21,058 nt of DNA from NCBI GenBank assembly GCA_045531405.1, contig JAZSDX010000061.1:1-21058 (forward strand), read 5' to 3'. A program made the position numbers and the translations under genes. Under the pieces are notes generated by a model. That model saw nothing but the letters and a program-made list of their open reading frames with translations. It was not told the origin of the DNA and did no database searches. This document shows, piece by piece, positions 8,877-14,954 of the stretch (the first letter of the stretch is position 1; every line of letters starts with the position of its first letter). Origin of the DNA: RGIG4079 sp045531405. GTDB lineage: Bacteria; Bacteroidota; Bacteroidia; Bacteroidales; Muribaculaceae.

Positions 8877-9920
8877 ATGGAACAAAAATCTATTGGATTA
8901 CAAAATAATCGCATAGCATATCTCGACACATTAAGAGTTATTGCTTGCTTGATGGTAATTTTAGTTCATTCACCTCATCCCCATGAGGGTCTGACAAACG
9001 CATTAAGCTATGGAATAATCTCTTATCTTTGTTCTCCTTGTATTGGTTTGTTTTTGATGGTTAGTGGTGCATTACTTCTTCCTATGCGAGGCACGACTAA
9101 GGAATTTCTGTCAAAACGACTTTCTCGCATTATTTTCCCATTAATATCATGGTCAGTTATATATATTATAATTGCAATCTTGATAGGTAAAATTGCATTA
9201 CAAGATGGCATTAGAGAATTTGTGAACATTCCTTTTGGTTGTGTTACAGGATTTGCTCATGGTTGGTATCTATATTTAATTATTGGGCTATATTTGTTTT
9301 TGCCGATTTTTAATTCTTGGATAAGTATCAACACAAAACGTCGATGTGAATATTTTCTTATATTTTGGGGTATAACAATGTGCTATCCTTATATAACAGC
9401 ATTAGTAGGGAGTTTCCAAACATACACATTTTTTAAATTTTCAGGCTACTTTGGATATATCGTTTTAGGATATTATCTATATAAATATCCAATAAAACTA
9501 TCTTCAGTAAAACGATGGATAATTTTATTTGTTGTTGCAATAATCTTGTGTGCAGTTCTTCCTGCAATAGTATATCTCGCAAATATTCCAAATTACGACA
9601 CTTATAATCATATAATATATAATTATCAGGCGATTCATACTGTGATCATGTGTGTGGCAATATTCGTTTTTATCCAAAACTTTAATGCGACAAACAAATA
9701 TATACAGCCTTTATTCAGGAATTTCTCAAATTTATCGTTTGGCATTTATCTTGTAAACTTCGCTATACTTCGAGAAATATTTAAGCCTTATTTTCTGCAA
9801 AATCCACTAAACTCAATTGAATTGGAAATATTTGTCACATTTGCATTATCCACCATTATTTCATATATAATCATTTGGGGTATAAATAAATTCCCATTAA
9901 AAAAATATATTATAGGATAA
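8877..9920 (+). CDS. membrane-bound acyltransferase (Acyltransferase_3 family)
   Basis: 347 residues with about ten hydrophobic membrane segments. The N-terminal motif YLDTLRVIACLMVILVHS contains the Asp/Arg pair and the conserved His (H31) of the family. HGWYLYLIIGLYLFLPIF and LSFGIYLVNF are the other landmark segments. Relatives such as WecH-like O-acetyltransferases transfer acetyl groups to surface polysaccharides; the actual substrate is unknown. The gene is visibly more AT-rich than the lipoprotein before it and rsmD after it. It sits between genes of unrelated function with spacers of 15 and 18 bases, which suggests later insertion into the run. Confidence 0.85.
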   Translation: MEQKSIGLQNNRIAYLDTLRVIACLMVILVHSPHPHEGLTNALSYGIISYLCSPCIGLFLMVSGALLLPMRGTTKEFLSKRLSRIIFPLISWSVIYIIIAILIGKIALQDGIREFVNIPFGCVTGFAHGWYLYLIIGLYLFLPIFNSWISINTKRRCEYFLIFWGITMCYPYITALVGSFQTYTFFKFSGYFGYIVLGYYLYKYPIKLSSVKRWIILFVVAIILCAVLPAIVYLANIPNYDTYNHIIYNYQAIHTVIMCVAIFVFIQNFNATNKYIQPLFRNFSNLSFGIYLVNFAILREIFKPYFLQNPLNSIELEIFVTFALSTIISYIIIWGINKFPLKKYIIG

Positions 9921-9938
9921 ACTTTAGACTTTTTACTA

Positions 9939-10769
9939 ATGGAACAAAACGTAGCATTAAATAAAGATCTCATTAGTGACCCTTGTTTGTGGCGGTTGGC
10001 ATTGCGCATATGCGAGAAGAAATTGCATATTGTATTATTTTGTTCGGTAGAAGACAATTCACTAATATATCGAGAAATAGACCTCAACCCGGCAGCACAA
10101 TCATTACACAAGGTTCTTGAAGAAATTATATATGACAATCCTTTGCTGTTGAGTGATTTTGCACGAGTAGATTGTGTGATAGAGACCAATAAATTCACTA
10201 TAATACCATACGAAATCGACAACGTTGATATCCAAGAAAAAATTTTCAATAAGACATTCCCCAACTTTGAAGGAAAAATCATTGAATGTGGAATCAGCGA
10301 ATTGAAAACTACAATTTTGATGGGATTACCCGACGATTTACTAAACTTTCTTCGTCGCACATTCAACAACCCAAAGATAGTTCACAATCTGGTACCCTTG
10401 TGTGTGTATTTCCATCGTAAAAGTCGATTGGGCAATGCCGGAAAAATGTATGCTTATATTCATGACAATCACCTTGATTTACTCTCTTTTGGCAGAGATT
10501 CGCTCAGTTTTGCCAACTCCTTTGAGTTTAGAGAACCAATAGACACTGTGTATTATATTTTTGCATGTCGTCAAATGTTGAATCTTGATGCCGGTAGTGA
10601 TGAAATGCTTATTGCCGGAGACAATGCCATGCGCGAAGCCATTACTCCCACATTGCGCGAATATCTTGCATATGTGATGCCTGTGATTTTCCCGGCTGCG
10701 ATGCTTAAGACAGGGAAAGAGGCTATGAATGCCCCATTTGACTTAATAGTATTACCATTATGCGAATAA
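9939..10769 (+). CDS. DUF3822 family protein
   Basis: 276 residues, soluble, with no signal peptide or membrane segment. The pattern (N-terminal beta strands with LALRICEKKLHIVLF, a central FNKTFPNF-region, a YIHDNHLDLLSFGRDSLSFANSF hairpin, then YYIFACRQMLNLD) and its place directly before rsmD fit DUF3822, a Bacteroidetes family that commonly precedes rsmD. The fold resembles an actin-like ATPase half in outline, but that is my inference and no function is known. The stop overlaps the rsmD start by 10 bases, so translation is probably coupled. Confidence 0.8.
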   Translation: MEQNVALNKDLISDPCLWRLALRICEKKLHIVLFCSVEDNSLIYREIDLNPAAQSLHKVLEEIIYDNPLLLSDFARVDCVIETNKFTIIPYEIDNVDIQEKIFNKTFPNFEGKIIECGISELKTTILMGLPDDLLNFLRRTFNNPKIVHNLVPLCVYFHRKSRLGNAGKMYAYIHDNHLDLLSFGRDSLSFANSFEFREPIDTVYYIFACRQMLNLDAGSDEMLIAGDNAMREAITPTLREYLAYVMPVIFPAAMLKTGKEAMNAPFDLIVLPLCE

Positions 10770-11299
10770 TTAGAGGAAAATATGGTCGTCGTCGTTTCGA
10801 TGTGCCAACAAATATTACAGCACGCCCCACAACCGATTTTGCACGTGAAAATCTTTTTAATGTGCTTGAAAATATGATTGATTTCGAGGGGTTGACGGCT
10901 CTCGACCTTTTTGCAGGAACGGGAGCTATAAGTTTTGAATTACTCTCAAGAGAATGCAAATCGGTTACAGCCGTTGAGAAAGCCAATACCCAATACGCTT
11001 TTATGAAAAAGGTTGCAACACAATTAGGTTGCGACAATTTCAACCTCATTCGTGGAGACGCATTAAAATATATTGATTCAACATTAGTTAAATATGACCT
11101 CATTTTTGCCGACCCCCCCTACGACCTCAAAGGATTTGGTGAAATACCCGAAAAAATTCTCAACTCCCAAATGTTGAAACCAGGCACTGTTTTTATCATA
11201 GAGCATTCACGCAACTATGATTTTTCTCATTTACCTCATTTCTCATCTCATCGCACATACGGCAGTGTAAACTTTTCGATATTTGAGATAAAAGAGTGA
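10760..11299 (+). CDS. rsmD: 16S rRNA (guanine(966)-N(2))-methyltransferase
   Basis: Methylates N2 of G966 in 16S rRNA during 30S assembly, using S-adenosylmethionine. 179 residues, the usual length. The N-terminus MRIIRGKYGRRRF with RPTTDFARENLFN (22-34) is the family signature. Motif I LDLFAGTGA (48-56) binds the cofactor. FADPPYD (116-122) is the DPPY catalytic motif IV of amino-methyltransferases. The start at 10760 lies inside the end of the DUF3822 gene. The frame ends 25 bases before the tRNA-Lys -33 element, and no strong terminator is seen between them. Confidence 0.95.
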   Translation: MRIIRGKYGRRRFDVPTNITARPTTDFARENLFNVLENMIDFEGLTALDLFAGTGAISFELLSRECKSVTAVEKANTQYAFMKKVATQLGCDNFNLIRGDALKYIDSTLVKYDLIFADPPYDLKGFGEIPEKILNSQMLKPGTVFIIEHSRNYDFSHLPHFSSHRTYGSVNFSIFEIKE

Positions 11300-11324
11300 T
11301 GAGCAGATAAAAAACGTTCAAAAG

Positions 11325-11356
11325 TTTTGCGAAATAAAAAAATAGCCTTACCTTTG
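11325..11356 (+). promoter_or_regulatory. tRNA-Lys promoter, Bacteroidetes type
   Basis: TTTTG at 11325-11329, 19 bases, then TACCTTTG at 11349-11356, a near-ideal -33/-7 pair. The predicted start is about 15-20 bases before the tRNA. Confidence 0.75.
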
Positions 11357-11379
11357 CATCGCATTTGCAAAAACGCAAT

Positions 11380-11452
11380 GACTCCGTAGCTCAGTTGGTA
11401 GAGCAAATGACTCTTAATCATTGGGTCGAGAGTTCGAGCCTCTCCGGGGTCA
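11380..11452 (+). tRNA. tRNA-Lys (anticodon CTT)
   Basis: 73 bases. Acceptor arms GACTCCG and CGGGGTC pair with one G-U, and the discriminator is A. D arm GTAGCTCAGTTGGTAGAGC. The anticodon stem AATGA/TCATT encloses CTCTTAA, giving anticodon CTT. The T arm carries GTTCGAG. CCA is not encoded. Confidence 0.97.
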
Positions 11453-11457
11453 CTAAG

Positions 11458-11490
11458 AAAGGAAATTCTGAATAGAGTTTCCTTTTTTTA
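11458..11490 (+). terminator. intrinsic terminator of tRNA-Lys
   Basis: AAAGGAAATTCT (11458-11469) pairs with AGAGTTTCCTTT (11474-11485) with one G-U around a GAAT loop, and the T run continues to 11489. It begins six bases after the tRNA. Confidence 0.9.
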
Positions 11491-11546
11491 TTTTTTTCTA
11501 CTCACAAAAAGTGTTTTTCAATCGTTATAATCTCAAAAAGAAATAC

Positions 11547-11554
11547 TATCTTTG
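11547..11554 (+). promoter_or_regulatory. dnaX -7 element
   Basis: TATCTTTG matches TAnnTTTG, 82 bases before the dnaX ATG. The -33 region is poor (GTTA near 11524-11527). It follows directly after the tRNA terminator, so dnaX is probably transcribed on its own. Confidence 0.5.
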
Positions 11555-11635
11555 TGGTGAAACCCTAAAAATTTTATAACTCTAAATAATATATTGTTGA
11601 ATATTCGGCATCACAACAAAACAGCACTATTATAA

Positions 11636-13396
11636 ATGGAAAAATACTTAGTATCGGCTCGAAAGTATCGTCCTTCAACGTTCAACTCTGTTATAGGGCA
11701 AAAAGCTCTAACGGCTACGCTTAAAAACTCAATCGCGACCGACCGGTTGGCTCATGCCTATCTGTTTTGTGGTTCGCGTGGGGTGGGGAAAACCTCATGT
11801 GCCCGCATTTTTGCAAAGACTATCAACTGTACCAATCGCACCCCCGAGGGCGACGCTTGCAATGAGTGCGACTCATGCCGAGCATTCAACGAAAATCGTT
11901 CGTTGAATATTATTGAGCTTGACGCTGCTTCAAATAATAGTGTTGACGATATTCGTGCGCTTGTAGAACAAGTGCAAATACCCCCCACATCGGGCAAATA
12001 CCGTGTGTTTATCGTCGATGAGGTTCACATGTTGTCGCAAGCTGCATTTAACGCCTTTCTTAAGACTCTTGAAGAGCCTCCGGGTTATGTGGTGTTTATT
12101 CTTGCCACTACCGAAAAACATAAAATCATTCCCACAATCCTTTCTCGATGCCAAATATATGATTTCAACCGCATCACCATTCAAGATATGGTTGACCATC
12201 TCACATACGTGGCTTCTCAAGAGGGTATAAGTGTTGAATCATCAGCCTTAAACGTTATTGCCCGTAAAGCCGATGGAGCAATGCGTGATGCACTTTCAAT
12301 ATTTGACCAAGTGGCAGCATCGTCGATGGGTAATATTACGTATCAATCGACAATTGAGAATCTGAATATTCTGGATTATGAATATTATACCCGCTTGCTC
12401 GATGCCTTTCTCAATCAAGATGTTCCACAAGCATTGTTGATTTACAAAGATATTCGCGAAAAAGGATTTGATTCATTGTTTTTTGTCAATGGCTTGGCTT
12501 CGCATCTTCGCGACTTAATGGTCGCTCGCGATCCAAAGACTATATGTTTGCTTGAAGCAAGCGACGAAGCCCGCAAAGCTATGGCCGAGCAAGCATCACG
12601 TTGCACTCCTCAATTTTTCTACAAAGCAATGGCTCTTTGCAATGATGCCGATCTCAACTATCGCACTGCTTCAAACAAGCAGTTCCTTGTTGAACTTTTG
12701 CTCATCAAACTGTGCCAACTGCTTAGCCCCTCACCTATAGGAGCCGGAGAGGGAGAGGGGCAACTAAAAAAGATTGCTCCGGCAAATGACTCGCAACAAT
12801 CGATTAAACCCACTACCCAATCGGTAACTCCCCCTGCCGCAACTCCTATAACGGTTAATCCTGCATCTTCGGCTCAACCAAGCACACCTCCGGTCAGTCG
12901 TCCCATGCCACAGCCTGTCGCGCCACAATCGGCACCACGCCACAATGGGTTAAATGTGCCAAAAATATCACTAAAAGGAGGGTTGAAGAATGCAGAAGCA
13001 ACAGCACAAACTGCAGTTCAGCGGCAAAATAGAAATAATGATTTCTCCGACCAGGCAATTGATACTGCTTGGGAAGCTTATATTTCATCTCATCCCAAAG
13101 CACACATCATCGCCAATACGATGCGCACTGCTCGTCCTCGTCGCATTCAAGACAATAGGTTTGTTATAATGGTAGAAAATCCCGGACAAGTCGAAACAAT
13201 GAAAAGTGCCATGCCCGACATTATTGCCTATCTTGGCAATCAACTATCTAACGATCTAATTACGATAGACGTAGCCATCAATGAAGGCAAAAGTTCTCCA
13301 TATGTGTGGAGTTCGCGTGAAGTCTATGCCCATATGCTGAAAGAATCCCCTCATATGCAAGAATTTGTCAAACGATTTGAATTGACATTGGGATAG
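11636..13396 (+). CDS. dnaX: DNA polymerase III subunit gamma/tau
   Basis: The clamp-loader ATPase that couples replisome parts and opens the sliding clamp. 586 residues. AAA+ module: Walker A GSRGVGKTS 46-54; zinc-site cysteines C65, C75, C78, C81; Walker B VFIVDEVHM 124-132; sensor and arginine-finger region with LSRC 169-172. The collar domain runs to about 355. A Pro/Gln/Ser-rich linker (about 364-440) leads to the tau C-terminal domain. Codons 364-375 (SPSPIGAGEGEG) come from a short inverted repeat, and A AAA AAG at codons 377-379 is a candidate -1 frameshift site that would give a gamma-like form of about 384 residues (separate entry). The ATG at 11636 matches the family N-terminus (EKYLVSARKYRP). 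No clear terminator follows directly; the palindromes after 13480 may serve. Confidence 0.95.
   Translation: MEKYLVSARKYRPSTFNSVIGQKALTATLKNSIATDRLAHAYLFCGSRGVGKTSCARIFAKTINCTNRTPEGDACNECDSCRAFNENRSLNIIELDAASNNSVDDIRALVEQVQIPPTSGKYRVFIVDEVHMLSQAAFNAFLKTLEEPPGYVVFILATTEKHKIIPTILSRCQIYDFNRITIQDMVDHLTYVASQEGISVESSALNVIARKADGAMRDALSIFDQVAASSMGNITYQSTIENLNILDYEYYTRLLDAFLNQDVPQALLIYKDIREKGFDSLFFVNGLASHLRDLMVARDPKTICLLEASDEARKAMAEQASRCTPQFFYKAMALCNDADLNYRTASNKQFLVELLLIKLCQLLSPSPIGAGEGEGQLKKIAPANDSQQSIKPTTQSVTPPAATPITVNPASSAQPSTPPVSRPMPQPVAPQSAPRHNGLNVPKISLKGGLKNAEATAQTAVQRQNRNNDFSDQAIDTAWEAYISSHPKAHIIANTMRTARPRRIQDNRFVIMVENPGQVETMKSAMPDIIAYLGNQLSNDLITIDVAINEGKSSPYVWSSREVYAHMLKESPHMQEFVKRFELTLG
12727..12760 (+). 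repeat. short palindromic repeat inserted in frame in dnaX
   Basis: CCCCTC (12727-12732) and GAGGGG (12755-12760) are inverted ends around a purine-rich core. The composition is unlike the surrounding codons and it encodes SPSPIGAGEGEG. It resembles short 'CCCCTC...GAGGGG' intergenic repeats common in Bacteroidetes genomes, here in frame in the linker. Only one copy is seen in this window. Confidence 0.5.
12750..12789 (+). promoter_or_regulatory. candidate programmed -1 ribosomal frameshift site in dnaX
   Basis: AGGGAG (12750-12755), then 10 bases, then A AAA AAG (12766-12772) in the zero-frame phase CTA AAA AAG. After slipping one base back, the ribosome would read GAT TGC TCC GGC AAA and stop at TGA 12787-12789. 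The heptamer, phase, upstream Shine-Dalgarno-like element and its 10-base spacing equal those known from E. coli dnaX. A small stem TTGC-TCCG-GCAA follows (12774-12785), weaker and closer than the E. coli hairpin. Function is inferred. Confidence 0.55.
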
Positions 13397-13407
13397 AGCT
13401 TGAAAAT

Positions 13408-13434
13408 GGTCATTCTGTCTAAAACTCAAGAACA
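13408..13434 (+). repeat. intergenic repeat containing an unoccupied IS110 target site
   Basis: GGTCATTCTGTCTAAAA and the bases after it match the flank of the second IS110 copy (20950-20974, inverted) at 23 of 25 positions. It contains GTCATT-CT-GT, the sequence specified by the predicted target guides, with the core CT at 13415-13416. It starts 12 bases after the dnaX stop. Confidence 0.65.
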
Positions 13435-13483
13435 GAAGAACATAAGTTTCCAGAATGGCATAAGACAATAATAAATATTGTAG

Positions 13484-13503
13484 GGACATGGCGTGCCGTG
13501 TCC
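13484..13503. repeat. REP-like palindrome downstream of dnaX
   Basis: GGACATGGCG pairs with TGCCGTGTCC with two G-U pairs and no loop. It is set within TAGGGACA...TGTCCGATGA, the form of a widespread short bacterial repeat. Around it lie further inverted pairs: TTCTGTCTA (13413-13421) with TAGACAGAA (13511-13519), and GAACATAAG (after 13437) with CTTATGTTC (about 13543-13551). Confidence 0.6.
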
Positions 13504-13578
13504 GATGATATAGACAGAAGTTTTTATAACGATAAAATATGTTCTTATGTTCTTGTGTCTTAATATATTTTGTCATTC

Positions 13579-13586
13579 TATATTTG
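13579..13586 (+). promoter_or_regulatory. bridge RNA -7 element completed at the IS circle junction
   Basis: TATATTTG, made of the core T and the first seven bases of the element. In the integrated copy the nearest upstream TTG (13553-13555) is 23 bases away, a poor spacing. If right end and left end join in an excised circle, TTTG at 14776-14779 lies exactly 20 bases upstream, an optimal promoter. The start would fall near 13592. Confidence 0.6.
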
Positions 13587-13591
13587 CAAAA

Positions 13592-13775
13592 GAAACGAAG
13601 ATAGCGAAAATTTTCGCTATCTTCGTTAAGCCAGAAGTTGTAAAGGAATAAGATTATTAACTGTCATTGGATTAAAAACCGCACAGAATGTAAATCCCCT
13701 TTACTTTCTTTGTTGATTTCGAACAGTTCATTAGGCATAAAGCCTGTATTTAGAATCGATGGAACAAACAAAGAG
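13592..13775 (+). ncRNA. predicted bridge RNA of the IS110 element
   Basis: Three folded parts, ends approximate. (1) 5' stem-loop: a perfect 34-base palindrome, 13594-13627. (2) Target-binding loop: GTAAAGG (13640-13646) pairs with CCTTTAC (13698-13704) and GATT (13652-13655) with AATC (13693-13696). The internal loop holds the left target guide TGTCATT (13662-13668) and the right guide ACAGAATG (13683-13690). (3) Donor-binding loop: CTTTGTT (13708-13714) pairs with AACAAAG (13767-13773), TCGA (13719-13722) with TCGA (13756-13759), and an apical hairpin AGGC-ATAAA-GCCT spans 13733-13745. The left donor guide ACAGTTCATT (13723-13732) is identical to the element's right end at 14789-14798. The right donor guide GTATTTAGAA (13746-13755) pairs with the core and left end imperfectly. 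It ends about 30 bases before the recombinase ATG, the arrangement known for the IS110 group. Confidence 0.82.
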
Positions 13776-13805
13776 TTCTTCTGAAACCTTTTAAATTTAT
13801 TCGAC

Positions 13806-14786
13806 ATGACAAATGTAGCAAAAATTATTGGAATTGATATTTCCAAAGAGAAATTTGACGTGTGTTTTTCGTCAAAAAAAGGCAATTGTACCTCTTGTAG
13901 TTATGCTTACGACAAAAATGGCATTAAATCGTTTCTTAAAAATGTGCCCCAAAATAGCATTTGCATAATGGAAGCCACGGGCATTTATCACCTAAAATTA
14001 GCCTATGCTCTGCATGAACTAGGCATATTCGTATCTGTAGTGAATCCCTTGTCTGTAAAAAACTTTTCACGAGCGGTGATGTGTAGGACTAAGACTGATA
14101 AATCTGATGCAAAACAACTTGTAGAATATGCAAAAAAGATGGATCTGGTTAAATGGGAACCAACGGCAGATAATTACATTCGCATACAACAGATGTATCG
14201 TAGCATTGAACTACTTCAAATAAATATTACACAAGCAAATAACCAAATTGAAGCCGTTCTCAATTCTCCAATTTACGACAAAACTCTATTGGTGATGCTA
14301 CAAAAACATGTTAGACATTTGCGTAAATGTATTGAACGATTGGAAGAACAAATAGAAAAGAGTATCTGCGAGGACGATGCATACGCAATTAAACGCATTT
14401 GTTCAATTCCTGGCGTTGGCAAGAAAACAGCAATAGCTATCCTTACTTCAACAAAAGGTTTACACCACTTTTATAACTATCGACAAGTGAGTTCTTATTT
14501 TGGTCTTTGCCCACGAATTTATGATTCTGGGAAAACCGTACATGGTAAAGCTCATATATGCAAAATGGGTATGGGGTGGATAAGGAAATTATTATATATG
14601 TGCTCTATATCAGCCATTAGATACAACTCTGCATGCATCACATTATATGAGCGGTTAAGAGAAAAGGGAAAGCCTGCTAAAGTTGCGATGATCGCTGTTG
14701 TAAATAAACTTTTAAAACAAATTTTCGCGATTGTGAAAAATAATTGCTTTTATGATGAAAATTTTTCTAAAAATATTTGTTTTTGA
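13806..14786 (+). CDS. IS110-family transposase (DEDD serine recombinase)
   Basis: 326 residues. The N-terminal RuvC-like domain (DEDD_Tnp_IS110) has D11 (IGIDISKEKFDV), E56 (IMEATGIYH) and D98/D101 (RTKTDKSDAK). A helical linker (about 120-195) follows. The C-terminal Transposase_20 domain has the helix-hairpin-helix-like IPGVGKKTA (201-209) and catalytic serine S241 in YDSGK, then GKAHICKMG and WIRKLLY. These residues agree in spacing with the IS621 recombinase. It is expected to cut and join target and donor DNA at the CT core under bridge RNA guidance. All key residues are present and the frame is open, so the element looks active. The ATG at 13806 is the first start before the conserved IIGIDISK. 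Confidence 0.95.
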   Translation: MTNVAKIIGIDISKEKFDVCFSSKKGNCTSCSYAYDKNGIKSFLKNVPQNSICIMEATGIYHLKLAYALHELGIFVSVVNPLSVKNFSRAVMCRTKTDKSDAKQLVEYAKKMDLVKWEPTADNYIRIQQMYRSIELLQINITQANNQIEAVLNSPIYDKTLLVMLQKHVRHLRKCIERLEEQIEKSICEDDAYAIKRICSIPGVGKKTAIAILTSTKGLHHFYNYRQVSSYFGLCPRIYDSGKTVHGKAHICKMGMGWIRKLLYMCSISAIRYNSACITLYERLREKGKPAKVAMIAVVNKLLKQIFAIVKNNCFYDENFSKNICF

Positions 14787-14823
14787 ACACAGTTCATTCT
14801 ATTAAAATGGAGTATTTTTAGCG

Positions 14824-14882
14824 TTGATTTTGAGTTTTTTATATAATATATTTGTAGTTGTGCTAATTATTTTTTATATTTG
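14824..14882 (+). promoter_or_regulatory. two overlapping promoters of the 1977-residue surface protein
   Basis: Promoter 1: TTG 14824-14826, 20 bases, TATATTTG 14847-14854. Promoter 2: TTTG 14851-14854, 20 bases, TATATTTG 14875-14882. The last four bases of the first -7 element serve as the -33 element of the second. Both lie between the IS110 right end and the gene start at 14955. Confidence 0.6.
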
Positions 14883-14954
14883 CCCAATTAATATGGATAA
14901 CTGTCTATATACAAATCAAATAAGAAATTAATAACAACTAAAAAACATAAACTT

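Larger units (their letters stand above)
13580..14800 (+). mobile_element. complete IS110-family insertion sequence, IS621-like
   Basis: About 1221 bases: a 226-base non-coding left end, a DEDD recombinase gene, and a 14-base tail after the stop. The right boundary is placed at core CT 14799-14800 because identity with the inverted second copy ends exactly there (91 of 91 bases, then ATTAAAA versus GTCTAAAA). The left boundary is placed after core CT 13578-13579 in TGTCATTCT, which matches the predicted left target guide. There are no terminal inverted repeats and no target duplication apart from the CT core, as expected for this family. The pre-insertion site would read TGTCATT-CT-ATTAAAA. 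Confidence 0.8.

Noticed and set aside
9788..10369. 193-residue open frame on the minus strand
   Set aside because: Antisense to the acyltransferase and DUF3822 genes, without domain motifs, and crossing the border of two well-supported genes.
13594..13627. Perfect 34-base palindrome as the dnaX terminator
   Set aside because: It is nearly 200 bases past the stop, has no T tract after it, and lies within the IS just after the predicted RNA start. A bridge RNA 5' stem-loop explains it better, although a side effect on transcription cannot be excluded.
13806..14786. IS1111-type subgroup with subterminal inverted repeats and the RNA downstream of the transposase
   Set aside because: Only 14 bases follow the transposase stop, so there is no room for a downstream RNA; the long non-coding segment is on the left.
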